In this document: positions 15,436 to 22,977 of the stretch, one piece after another
Numbering within the stretch: the stretch's first letter is position 1
Layout: each line of letters begins with the position of its first letter
Origin: Bacteroidales bacterium UBA4893
Lineage (GTDB): Bacteria; Bacteroidota; Bacteroidia; Bacteroidales; P3
Length of the DNA: 33,193 nt
NCBI GenBank assembly: GCA_002399025.1
Contig: DHCV01000034.1
Location: 539 to 33,731, forward strand
Direction: 5' to 3'
Notes under the pieces: generated by a model
Told to the model about the DNA's origin: nothing
The model's database searches: none
The model's input: only the letters and a program-made list of their open reading frames with translations
Position numbers and translations under genes: made by a program

Positions 15436-17169
15436 TTATATTTTTCTGATTTTTACTTCTTTAATTGCCTTTAAACGAAGGATGCCATATTTATCGTTTT
15501 TTCTAATATATTGATAGCTTTTACCATTCTTAAATGAGTCGAAAATTAGATCTGCTAATTGTTTCAATTCTGTTGTTGAAATTCCTTTATCAATTACATT
15601 AAACACAACATTAAAATTAGCGTCAATAATATTTAGATTCTTTTTCTCAACAACCAATGCATACCCCCTTGCAAAAGGAGTCACATAATCAAATGTCTTT
15701 TTGGTTATTGGTTTGAAAGTTTTCTTGTTAGCATAAGTCCATCCCTTATTGTTTTTCACAATAATAAGAGAATCGAACACCCTTCCCAATTCCACAAAGT
15801 TAACATTTATTGGATTTGATTTAGGCAATAATTGGTTATCTCTAATTATTGATTTCTTGAGTTGGTTATTCTCAACAAAAATTAGATTAGAGTCTTGAAT
15901 ATCAATAATTATATTTAATCCATCGTAAATAATATCACCTCTTGTTCCAAAAATTGTAAATCTATTATTTCTTTGAGCAACAAAGAAAGTGTCTGACTCA
16001 ATATAGGCATCAACCCTGTCATATTCAGGACGAACATACATTGTTCCCTTTTCGCTTATTATTCCCTTACCAGCATTTTCAATTTGATTGTAGAAACCTA
16101 AATGATTTGACGGTTCAACATCTTGGAAATATGCTTGCATGATCGGTCTTCCTCTTTTATTCAAAAGTGCTGTTCTATTTTGTTCATTTTTAGTTTTAAT
16201 TATCTCTTTACCATCATAGGTTTCAACACTAAAAGATACAAATTGAGCTCTTGTCAATTCTTTTCCATCCTTATTCATCAATCCCCAAAAATCATTAGAT
16301 TTATAAGAATAGAGCTTGTCTGGAATAATCACACTCATATCCTGATACTTGGGTTCTGCAATTACTAATCCATCATAATTCATCATTCCAACAAATGAAT
16401 GCACCTTAAAAAGAATTCTTTCCCAGTCAAAATTAACAATGTTTGCAGTTTCAATACCTATCTTCTTCTGTCCAACCTCTTCAGCATTCCTATTAAGTAT
16501 TTTCAATTTATCATCTTCTCTAATATAGAAATTTCCTCCTCCAATATATTTTACAATGTCAGCAGTTGGCTCTTGAATCCATGCAAAAGGCAAAAGAGAA
16601 GTATTAACAACCTCAACAAAAGAGATAATAGTGTCTTTGTCAAAATACTCTAACATATCACTATTGGTATTAAACATCATATTCTTTTCACCAATTGATG
16701 CAACAAAGAAAGTATCTTCTTCAATCATTACCTTAACTGTATCAAATTCAGGATATAAATACCCTAAGCCATCAAAATTCACAATACCATATTTATTGTT
16801 ATGTTTTGTTAGTATGAGTTCATCCTCAGTTACAAAGACATCTTCAAATATTGGTTGCAAAAGGACTATTCCCTCTGTGTCAAGTAATGCAGTTCTTCCA
16901 TTAGGCATCTTAGCTTTAACATAGGTAACATCATTAGCCTTATAAATAGATACGCTATCAAAATAAGGCTCATATACCAAAGACCCTGTTGTCTTAATAA
17001 GTCCTACTTTATTATTTGATTTAAAAGAAAAAAGACTTGCAGATTTTAAATCCTTAACCTCTGTTACGGATTCATATCTGTTCTTTAAGCTCTGCAAAAG
17101 CTCCTCTTCTTGAGAAAAACCCAAAAAGCAAATAGAAAGAAAAAGAATTAATGAGAGAAATCTTTTCAT
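15436..17169 (-). CDS. Secreted WG-repeat protein
   Basis: This 577-residue protein has a Sec signal peptide (hydrophobic residues about 4-18, then Phe-Ser-Gln) and roughly nine or ten degenerate WG-type repeats. A repeat reads roughly Lys-x-Gly-(Leu/Ile)-x-x-x-x-Gly followed by Pro-x-(Tyr/Phe)-Asp; clear copies are near residues 52-70, 92-110 and 123-143, with more to the C-terminus, the last being Asp-Lys-Tyr-Gly-Ile-Leu. Such repeats form beta structures thought to mediate protein contacts; no catalytic motif is visible. It starts 9 nt after aguA and is followed after 6 nt by the DUF4831 lipoprotein gene. Its role is unknown, and its place behind the agu genes may reflect only operon packing. 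Confidence 0.88.
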   Translation of the reverse strand: MKRFLSLILFLSICFLGFSQEEELLQSLKNRYESVTEVKDLKSASLFSFKSNNKVGLIKTTGSLVYEPYFDSVSIYKANDVTYVKAKMPNGRTALLDTEGIVLLQPIFEDVFVTEDELILTKHNNKYGIVNFDGLGYLYPEFDTVKVMIEEDTFFVASIGEKNMMFNTNSDMLEYFDKDTIISFVEVVNTSLLPFAWIQEPTADIVKYIGGGNFYIREDDKLKILNRNAEEVGQKKIGIETANIVNFDWERILFKVHSFVGMMNYDGLVIAEPKYQDMSVIIPDKLYSYKSNDFWGLMNKDGKELTRAQFVSFSVETYDGKEIIKTKNEQNRTALLNKRGRPIMQAYFQDVEPSNHLGFYNQIENAGKGIISEKGTMYVRPEYDRVDAYIESDTFFVAQRNNRFTIFGTRGDIIYDGLNIIIDIQDSNLIFVENNQLKKSIIRDNQLLPKSNPINVNFVELGRVFDSLIIVKNNKGWTYANKKTFKPITKKTFDYVTPFARGYALVVEKKNLNIIDANFNVVFNVIDKGISTTELKQLADLIFDSFKNGKSYQYIRKNDKYGILRLKAIKEVKIRKI

Positions 17170-17178
17170 ATCAATAAC

Positions 17179-18213
17179 TTAAAGTTCTGGTTCTTGTTGG
17201 CTTAAACAATGGAAAGAGCCTAAGCCCCAAATTATATCTAAGGAATTTATTCCTACTACCTTCCTATCCTTAAAGCATTCTTCCAAAGTATAAATTGCCT
17301 TATTGTCATTCTTAGAGTTAAACACTGGAACAATTACAGCCTCATTGGATATATAAAAATTAGCATAGGAAGCAGGTAAACGTTGGTCTTCCCAAATTAC
17401 TGTTTCGGGCATAATAAGTTCAACAACATTCAATTGTTTCCCATTTTCAAGTCTTGACTTCTTTAAAATATTAAGGTTTTCTTTTAGTGGAGTATGATTA
17501 AAATCGTTCTTATTCTCCTCAACAACAGTAACAACAGTATCTTCATTTATAAACCTTGTAATATCATCAACATGCCCATCGGTATCATCTCCCTCAATTC
17601 CATCTTCAAGCCAAATAATATTATCTACTCCGTAAAATTCAATTAGCTTTTCTTCAATCTGCTTTTGATTAAGACTTGGATTTCGATTTTCATTCAACAA
17701 ACAAGCCTTTGTTGTAATCAAAGTCCCTTTTCCATTAAACTCAACAGCTCCACCTTCCATAACAATATTTGGACGAAAAACCTCTAAGTTGAGGTAATCT
17801 GCCATTTGAGAAGGAATCATATTATCAAGTTCAGAAGGATATTTTCCTCCCCAAGCATTATAATCCCAATCAACCAAGGCTCTCTTTTTTTCATTCCTGT
17901 TCAATAGAATTGCTCCACCATGGTCCCTGCACCAAGCATCATTGGTCTTAAAATCATGAAAGACTATCTTTGACATATCAACTCCAATCTCTCTCAATTC
18001 CTTTTCAACCCTTTCCTTCATTAAAGAGTCAAGAATATTAATATTCACAATTTCCCCTTTTGATAATTCCTTAATAAATTCATTATAGTAAGGGAATATA
18101 GTTTCAATCTTATCAGGCCAAGAATTTTCATTATGTGGATAGGAAAGCCATGTTGAAGCATGCTTAACCCACTCAGCAGGGAAATAATAACCTAATTCTT
18201 TCGGTGTCTTCAT
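17179..18213 (-). CDS. aguA: Agmatine deiminase
   Basis: This 344-residue cytoplasmic enzyme converts agmatine to N-carbamoylputrescine and ammonia. It belongs to the peptidyl-arginine-deiminase-like guanidine-modifying fold. Visible motifs: Trp-Cys-Arg-Asp-His-Gly-Gly at residues 94-100, Glu-Gly-Gly-Ala-Val-Glu-Phe in mid-protein, Asp-Gly-His-Val-Asp-Asp (active-site His and Asp), and the nucleophile Cys336 in Gly-Ser-Phe-His-Cys-Leu-Ser-Gln-Gln near the C-terminus. The usual Gly-Gly-Gly-x-Ile-His-Cys is slightly altered to Gly-Leu-Gly-Ser-Phe-His-Cys. The next pathway gene, aguB, lies upstream on the same strand but is separated by a restriction-modification pair; the nuclease gene ends only 15 nt before this start. 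Confidence 0.95.
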   Translation of the reverse strand: MKTPKELGYYFPAEWVKHASTWLSYPHNENSWPDKIETIFPYYNEFIKELSKGEIVNINILDSLMKERVEKELREIGVDMSKIVFHDFKTNDAWCRDHGGAILLNRNEKKRALVDWDYNAWGGKYPSELDNMIPSQMADYLNLEVFRPNIVMEGGAVEFNGKGTLITTKACLLNENRNPSLNQKQIEEKLIEFYGVDNIIWLEDGIEGDDTDGHVDDITRFINEDTVVTVVEENKNDFNHTPLKENLNILKKSRLENGKQLNVVELIMPETVIWEDQRLPASYANFYISNEAVIVPVFNSKNDNKAIYTLEECFKDRKVVGINSLDIIWGLGSFHCLSQQEPEL

Positions 18214-18228
18214 ATTATAATAATATTT

Positions 18229-18969
18229 TTAATCAAATAATAAAGCGGGGTTAATTTTAAACTGTAACATATTTGCAGTTTCTCTACCTCCATCACCCCC
18301 TTTTCTTTGCATTGTTATTTTACCTATCTTTATGCTACCTTTTGGAGATATGATTATTTCTCCATTTCCATAAAAGTTCAAACAATAATTCATAGGCTTT
18401 AAAGTCCACTTAGAGTTATTATTTACTTTTTGTGCAACTAACATCCATTCAGCAGCAAATTTCCCTCTACCCTTCAAAATATCAGAAACAATTAATGATT
18501 GGTTTTGTTTTAGCCAATCTATTAACCTATTTTGTTCTTTAAGTTCAAACTCATCAACAAACATTCTTCTTTTATCTCTTGGTGATTTAATAATTGGCTT
18601 ATTCTCTCCTGTAAATAGCTTTAATATAGTTATTAAATCCTTAGGAATACCCCATAAATCTGCGTATTTATCTACCCAGCGTTTATCAATCTGATTATAA
18701 CCTTTAGTATTACTTACTAATTTAACTTGAAGATTTTCAACATCCATCAATCTTGTAAGTTTAATTGTTACTTGAACTTGAACATCAGTTTTTTCTCCAC
18801 TTAGTATCTCTGCACGAACATATTCTATCTCATCTATATTATAGTTCATTATTTTTAACCACTCTAAAGCCTCAACATCATTCGTCCAATTATTAAATTT
18901 TTCTACAATATCTTCTTCGTTTCTAAAACCATCCTTCGCTGTTTGAGAACCTCTTTGAATTAAATCCAT
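18229..18969 (-). CDS. HinP1I-like type II restriction endonuclease (predicted GCGC)
   Basis: This 246-residue protein strongly resembles R.HinP1I as I remember it (about 247 residues, cutting G^CGC). Shared stretches include Thr-Ala-Lys-Asp-Gly-Phe near the start, Gln-Val-Lys-Leu-Val-Ser-Asn, Asn-Gln-Ile-Asp-Lys, Asp-Lys-Arg-Arg-Met-Phe, Phe-Ala-Ala-Glu-Trp, and Gly-Arg-Glu-Thr-Ala-Asn-Met-Leu-Gln-Phe-Lys near the end. The HinP1I metal-binding active-site residues fall at the same numbers here: Asp62 (in Lys-Thr-Asp), Gln81 and Lys83 (in Gln-Val-Lys). The reading frame is full length, so activity is likely. It starts 1 nt after the methyltransferase stop and ends 15 nt before aguA. The GCGC specificity is inferred from family resemblance and is untested. 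Confidence 0.9.
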   Translation of the reverse strand: MDLIQRGSQTAKDGFRNEEDIVEKFNNWTNDVEALEWLKIMNYNIDEIEYVRAEILSGEKTDVQVQVTIKLTRLMDVENLQVKLVSNTKGYNQIDKRWVDKYADLWGIPKDLITILKLFTGENKPIIKSPRDKRRMFVDEFELKEQNRLIDWLKQNQSLIVSDILKGRGKFAAEWMLVAQKVNNNSKWTLKPMNYCLNFYGNGEIIISPKGSIKIGKITMQRKGGDGGRETANMLQFKINPALLFD

Positions 18970-18970
18970 A

Positions 18971-19771
18971 CTAATCTATTGTATTAAATAAATCATTTAA
19001 AATGTAATTTTCAAGTCTAGCTTCTGCTATTTCTACATATTCTTTTGAAATCTCTGAACCAATCCATTCCCTATTCATTAGTTGAGCTACCTTTGCTGTT
19101 GTACCGCTTCCAATAAAAGGGTCGTATACTAAATCTCCTTCATTTGACCATGTAATTATCTGATCCCTTACTAACTTTTCCGGAAAAATTGCTGGATGTT
19201 TATATGCTATTTTGTCTTTTGTTGATATTCCTCCTCCTACTGAATAGAAAAATACATTTCCAACTTTCTTTTCTTTTGTTCTTTCTACCTTATCATAAAT
19301 CAAAACACCTTCTTTGCCTCGATTCTTCATATTTGCTAATCCATTGTATTTTGTGGGCTCGGTTATTGGATTAAACACTTTTGGATTACCCTTTGACAAA
19401 CAAAACATATATTCAAAATGCTGATGATATCTATTTCCTGTTTGAGGCATAGGATTATTCTTATAATAAATCATAGTGTCATGCAACCTAAATCCAAGAT
19501 TTATAAAATGCAAAGCCTGCTTAAAAGAAGTTCCTGTCTCGCTTCCATTAATTGTAGCATCACCTACAACCCAAATCATTACTCCTCCTTCTTTCAATAT
19601 TCTAAATAACTCTTTTGCTATATTTTCAAAATCAAATGTATAACCATTGTAATTTCTAATATCATCATAAGGAGGAGATGTTATAATAAAATCCACAAAA
19701 GAATTGGGCATTGACTTCATTGTCAATAAACAATCCTCATTATAAATCTTATTTAATTCAATATTATTCAT
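18971..19771 (-). CDS. Beta-class DNA amino-methyltransferase, predicted N4-cytosine
   Basis: This 266-residue enzyme carries the catalytic motif IV first, Thr-Ser-Pro-Pro-Tyr-Asp-Asp (SPPY at residues 32-35), and the SAM-binding motif I late, Asp-Pro-Phe-Ile-Gly-Ser-Gly-Thr-Thr (217-225). This is the beta-class order; the target-recognition segment lies between. SPPY is typical of N4-cytosine enzymes but occurs in some N6-adenine enzymes. If the neighbouring nuclease cuts GCGC, which has no adenine, the product must be N4-methylcytosine. I choose the ATG at 19771, whose ATGAATAA sequence overlaps the aguB stop by 8 nt; an in-frame TTG at 19777 is less likely. The restriction gene follows after 1 nt. 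No controller (C) protein gene is present. Confidence 0.92.
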   Translation of the reverse strand: MNNIELNKIYNEDCLLTMKSMPNSFVDFIITSPPYDDIRNYNGYTFDFENIAKELFRILKEGGVMIWVVGDATINGSETGTSFKQALHFINLGFRLHDTMIYYKNNPMPQTGNRYHQHFEYMFCLSKGNPKVFNPITEPTKYNGLANMKNRGKEGVLIYDKVERTKEKKVGNVFFYSVGGGISTKDKIAYKHPAIFPEKLVRDQIITWSNEGDLVYDPFIGSGTTAKVAQLMNREWIGSEISKEYVEIAEARLENYILNDLFNTID

Positions 19772-20630
19772 TATCAAGATATCTTTTAGTTATTGGTTGA
19801 TAAGAGTCTATTCTTCTATCTCTGAGGTATGGCCAATGAGTGCGGTAATGGTCTGTTTTCTCTAAATCTATCTCTATTACATTAATATCTTCTTCAAGGT
19901 GTGGAGCTTGGTACATTATTGTTCCAAATGGATTGGAAACAAAGCTTCCTCCCCAAAACTGCATCTCTCCTTCTTCTCCAGTACGATTAACACTTACAAC
20001 ATGAACTCCATTAGCAATTGAATGTGATCGTTGAATGGTTTGCCAAGCATTATATTGCTCTGTGTTTGTTGCATTATCTTGAGACTTAGCCCATCCTATT
20101 GCTGTTGGATAGAAAAGAATTTCCGCTCCCATAAGTGAAGTTATCCTTGCAGCTTCTGGATACCATTGGTCCCAACAAATCAAAACTCCTATTCTTCCAA
20201 ACTTGGTCTTAAAGGTCATATAACCTGTGTCTCCAGGTGTGAAATAGAACTTTTCATAATAACCTGGGTCATCAGGAATATGCATCTTTCTGTATTTTCC
20301 AAGATATTTTCCATCAGCATCTATAACTGCAGTTGTATTGAAATATAATCCATGAGTGCGTTTTTCAAACATAGAAGCAATAATAACTACTCCCAATTCT
20401 TTTGCAATTTGTTCAAACAACGAAGTGGTTTCACCAGGTATTGGTTCTGCCAACTTAAAGTTATCATAATCCTCAACATCGCAGAAATATAATGAAGCAA
20501 ACAACTCTTGCAAACAAATTATATTGGCTCCCTTATGTGCTGCTTGGCGTATTGCCTCTATGGTTTTTTTAATATTATCTTCCTTATTTTTTGTGCAGCT
20601 TAATTGCACTAAACCAACTTTTACTTTCAT
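19764..20630 (-). CDS. aguB: N-carbamoylputrescine amidohydrolase
   Basis: This 288-residue nitrilase-superfamily enzyme hydrolyses N-carbamoylputrescine to putrescine, carbon dioxide and ammonia, the step after agmatine deiminase. The catalytic triad is visible: Glu42 in Leu-Gln-Glu-Leu-Phe, Lys115 in Tyr-Arg-Lys-Met-His-Ile-Pro, and Cys152 in Ile-Cys-Trp-Asp-Gln-Trp-Tyr-Pro-Glu. These flanking sequences are characteristic of AguB rather than other nitrilases. Its start overlaps the 3' end of the EamA transporter gene by 47 nt, and its stop overlaps the methyltransferase ATG by 8 nt, so it is translationally packed on both sides. aguA is downstream beyond the restriction-modification genes. 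No arginine decarboxylase gene is in the window. Confidence 0.96.
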   Translation of the reverse strand: MKVKVGLVQLSCTKNKEDNIKKTIEAIRQAAHKGANIICLQELFASLYFCDVEDYDNFKLAEPIPGETTSLFEQIAKELGVVIIASMFEKRTHGLYFNTTAVIDADGKYLGKYRKMHIPDDPGYYEKFYFTPGDTGYMTFKTKFGRIGVLICWDQWYPEAARITSLMGAEILFYPTAIGWAKSQDNATNTEQYNAWQTIQRSHSIANGVHVVSVNRTGEEGEMQFWGGSFVSNPFGTIMYQAPHLEEDINVIEIDLEKTDHYRTHWPYLRDRRIDSYQPITKRYLDNE

Positions 20631-21519
20631 AGTACTTTCTTTTAAAATTAATTTGACTTAGAAATACTCCTAATAATACAACGATCATTCCTACAACTTT
20701 ATTGATAGTTAGGTATTCTTTTCCCAAAAGTACTGCAAACAAAATAGTAACAATAGGTACTGCATTGGTAAATACAGATGTCTTGGGAATGGATAGTCTT
20801 TTGGCTGAATAGGAATAACAAATAAAGGCTATTGAGGAACAGAGAATAGCAAGTGCAAATAGAGGATAAAGTGTATCAAAATTAAAGGTAAGAGTTTTAA
20901 GAGTCTTAAGTTCAAAGATAAAGAATAGAGGAAGATAGTATATGGAGCCAATAATATTCTGAGTTGTAGTAATGGTAATTGCTTCATATTTCTTTATAAC
21001 CTTATACAAAACCACACTATAACCAGCAGCAGAAAACACTGCCAAGAACATAAGGGCAATACCTTTTCCACTAACGCTAAAGTCTGCATTTGGCGAAATA
21101 CTAATAATGAAAAGACCAATAATGGTAAGAAAAACCCCAATAATCAGTTGCCAGTGAAAAGCTTCTTTATGAAATAAATAAAGTCCAAAAGGCACAAAGA
21201 CAGGAATAGTGGAGATTATAATTGAGCCTATGCTTGGGTCAAGATACTGCAAACCCCAATTCTCACCAAAGAAATAAAGAAAGGGTTCAAAGAATGCAAG
21301 TGCCATGAAAAGCTTATAGTCCTTCTTGTCAATCTTATCTAATTTCCCTGCTATCTTGAAGATAACATAGAGCAAAACAGCAGAAATCAATACCCTGAGA
21401 GTTATGATAATGATTGGAGAAAAGCCAGCATTGAGTAAGTCCTTAGTCCAAATGAAACTCATACCCCAAAAGAGCATTGAGAAGAAAATGGGAATATAGG
21501 CTCTGAAATTCTTCAACAT
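20584..21519 (-). CDS. EamA/DMT-family transporter
   Basis: This 311-residue inner-membrane protein has about ten hydrophobic helices in two repeated EamA halves; the first begins near Phe-Trp-Gly-Met-Ser-Phe and the second near the middle. Family knowledge: drug/metabolite transporters often export amino acids, polyamines or other small metabolites. Its placement ahead of aguB, with a 47-nt overlap, makes a nitrogen-compound substrate worth considering, but nothing in the sequence proves it. I start at the ATG at 21519. The frame extends to 21579, but the upstream residues are not part of the family and reach into the divergent promoter region. It is the first gene of the seven-gene minus-strand run. 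Confidence 0.9.
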   Translation of the reverse strand: MLKNFRAYIPIFFSMLFWGMSFIWTKDLLNAGFSPIIIITLRVLISAVLLYVIFKIAGKLDKIDKKDYKLFMALAFFEPFLYFFGENWGLQYLDPSIGSIIISTIPVFVPFGLYLFHKEAFHWQLIIGVFLTIIGLFIISISPNADFSVSGKGIALMFLAVFSAAGYSVVLYKVIKKYEAITITTTQNIIGSIYYLPLFFIFELKTLKTLTFNFDTLYPLFALAILCSSIAFICYSYSAKRLSIPKTSVFTNAVPIVTILFAVLLGKEYLTINKVVGMIVVLLGVFLSQINFKRKYYESKSWFSAIKLHKK

Positions 21520-21588
21520 AAAATAATAAAACTTTAGCTTGCAAATATCCGAAAAAAAAAGCAAAGAGCAGAATATCACGTAAAATAT

Positions 21589-21596
21589 TATCTTTG
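21589..21596 (+). promoter_or_regulatory. -7 promoter box upstream of the YfcE-type gene
   Basis: TATCTTTG followed by C matches TAnnTTTG and ends only 14 nt before the ATG at 21611. If used, transcription would begin within about ten bases of the start codon, giving a very short leader. No clear -33 element. Confidence 0.5.
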
Positions 21597-21610
21597 CAAA
21601 AAGAATTAAG

Positions 21611-22099
21611 ATGAAGAAAATAGGTGTTTTGTCCGATACTCATGGCTATTTGCCTAAGGAAATTTATGAGTTTTTTAAGGATGTTGACTTTATTATACAT
21701 GCAGGAGACATTGGAAGCGAAGAGGTTTTGGACGAACTTCAAGCATTCAAGAAAACAATTGCCGTATATGGGAACATTGATGATTTTGGAGTTGTTATTC
21801 GTACAGAAAAGGTTGAAAACATTGAAGTTGAAGGGCTGAAAATTATGGTTACACATATTGGAGGATACCCAAATAAGTATGAAAGAGGAATTAAAGAACT
21901 GATTGAATTGCATCGCCCCAACATATTTATTGCTGGACATTCCCATATTTTGAAAGTTATGAACGACCCCAAATATTCTCTACTACACATTAATCCAGGA
22001 GCTGCAGGACGACAAGGAATACATAAAATATCAACCCTCGTACGATTTAAAATTGACTCTGAGCCAAAAGATTTGGAGATTTTGGAGTTTAACAAATAG
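21611..22099 (+). CDS. YfcE/MJ0936-type metallophosphoesterase
   Basis: This 162-residue single-domain calcineurin-like phosphodiesterase carries the full metal-binding series: Ser-Asp-Thr-His-Gly near residue 8, His-Ala-Gly-Asp-Ile-Gly near 31, Gly-Asn-Ile-Asp-Asp near 55, Thr-His-Ile-Gly-Gly near 80, and Gly-His-Ser-His around 105. The closing Asn-Pro-Gly-Ala-Ala-Gly-Arg-Gln is typical of the YfcE family. Relatives hydrolyse model phosphodiesters with manganese, and the natural substrate is unknown. It diverges from the EamA transporter and is followed after 44 nt by the barrel gene, which has its own promoter box. A long open frame on the opposite strand is a shadow. Confidence 0.94.
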   Translation: MKKIGVLSDTHGYLPKEIYEFFKDVDFIIHAGDIGSEEVLDELQAFKKTIAVYGNIDDFGVVIRTEKVENIEVEGLKIMVTHIGGYPNKYERGIKELIELHRPNIFIAGHSHILKVMNDPKYSLLHINPGAAGRQGIHKISTLVRFKIDSEPKDLEILEFNK

Positions 22100-22118
22100 G
22101 AGAATAAAAAGAAATTAT

Positions 22119-22126
22119 TAACTTTG
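22119..22126 (+). promoter_or_regulatory. -7 promoter box upstream of the DUF6089/PorG-like gene
   Basis: TAACTTTG followed by C matches TAnnTTTG exactly and ends 17 nt before the ATG at 22144. It suggests the barrel gene has its own promoter. No -33 TTTG at the usual spacing. Confidence 0.5.
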
Positions 22127-22143
22127 CAAAATAAAAAAGAACA

Positions 22144-22977
22144 ATGAAAAGAATAATCTTAATCATAATCCTCAGTCTTATTGCCCTTCAAAGCAAAGCT
22201 CAATTCATCGAACGTTCTGAATTTGGGATAACTGTTGGAGGAGGTAATTACTTTGGAGACCTCAATCCTAAATATAATTTCTATAAGACTAACCTTATGG
22301 TTGGAGCCATTTATCGCTACAATTTCAACCCTCGCTGGGTAGTGAAAGCAAGTGCAATGTTTGGTAAAGTAGGTGCTTATGATTCAGATTTCGACAATAT
22401 TCGTAACCTTAGTTTTGAGTCAAGAGTCAACGAACTAGCCCTTACTTGTGAATTTAATTTCTTTGATTATCAGACTGGAAGCAAGCAACATCGAATCACA
22501 CCATATATTTTTGGAGGCATAGGAGTATTCTTTTTCAACCCCAAAGCCGAATTAACCGACCCCCTAAGTCTTGAAAAACAATGGGTAGAACTCCAACCAT
22601 TGAGTACAGAAGGTCAAGGATTGCCAGGCTACGATTCTCCTTATTCTTTAGTAAATATTGCCGTTCCGTTTGGTTTAGGACTAAAAGTTAGCTTAAGTCA
22701 AAGAGTTTGTATTGGATTGGAATGGGGAATAAGAATGACTTTCACGGATTATCTTGATGATGTAAGTAAAGACTATGTTGATAGAGCAGAACTAACAACC
22801 TGGAGTGGCGAATTGGCAGCTGTGGCAAGCGATAGGACCAACGAGGTAGTTCCAAACACTTATAATCAAGTTGGGTCAATGCGTGGTAATCCAAAAGTAA
22901 ACGACCTTTATCAATTCTTCGGACTAACTATAACAACCAAACTAAACTACTTCAAGTCAAAGTGTAACAACTTCTAA
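22144..22977 (+). CDS. Outer-membrane beta-barrel protein, DUF6089/PorG-like
   Basis: This 277-residue protein starts with a Sec signal peptide (Met-Lys-Arg, a run of isoleucine and leucine, then Ser-Lys-Ala-Gln at about 17-20). The mature protein begins with Glu-Phe-Gly-Ile-Thr-Val-Gly-Gly-Gly-Asn-Tyr-Phe-Gly-Asp. This is the opening seen in DUF6089 barrels, which include PorG of the type IX secretion system. Alternating amphipathic strands with aromatic ends run to the C-terminus, which is Lys- and Asn-rich rather than ending in a terminal aromatic. Family knowledge: PorG interacts with the PorK/PorN ring. That this copy is the T9SS PorG is inference; it could be a paralogous barrel. A T9SS substrate gene is present at 29333. 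Confidence 0.75.
   Translation: MKRIILIIILSLIALQSKAQFIERSEFGITVGGGNYFGDLNPKYNFYKTNLMVGAIYRYNFNPRWVVKASAMFGKVGAYDSDFDNIRNLSFESRVNELALTCEFNFFDYQTGSKQHRITPYIFGGIGVFFFNPKAELTDPLSLEKQWVELQPLSTEGQGLPGYDSPYSLVNIAVPFGLGLKVSLSQRVCIGLEWGIRMTFTDYLDDVSKDYVDRAELTTWSGELAAVASDRTNEVVPNTYNQVGSMRGNPKVNDLYQFFGLTITTKLNYFKSKCNNF

Noticed and set aside
17000..21600. Mobile-element boundaries around the restriction-modification genes
   Set aside because: I looked for transposase fragments, long terminal repeats and tRNA attachment sites and saw none, so no mobile element is annotated.
21443..21946. 167-codon open frame on the minus strand opposite the YfcE-type gene
   Set aside because: It lies antisense to a gene with all five metallophosphoesterase motifs, its residue make-up is Asn/Phe/Cys-rich nonsense, and it spans the promoter region and the EamA start.
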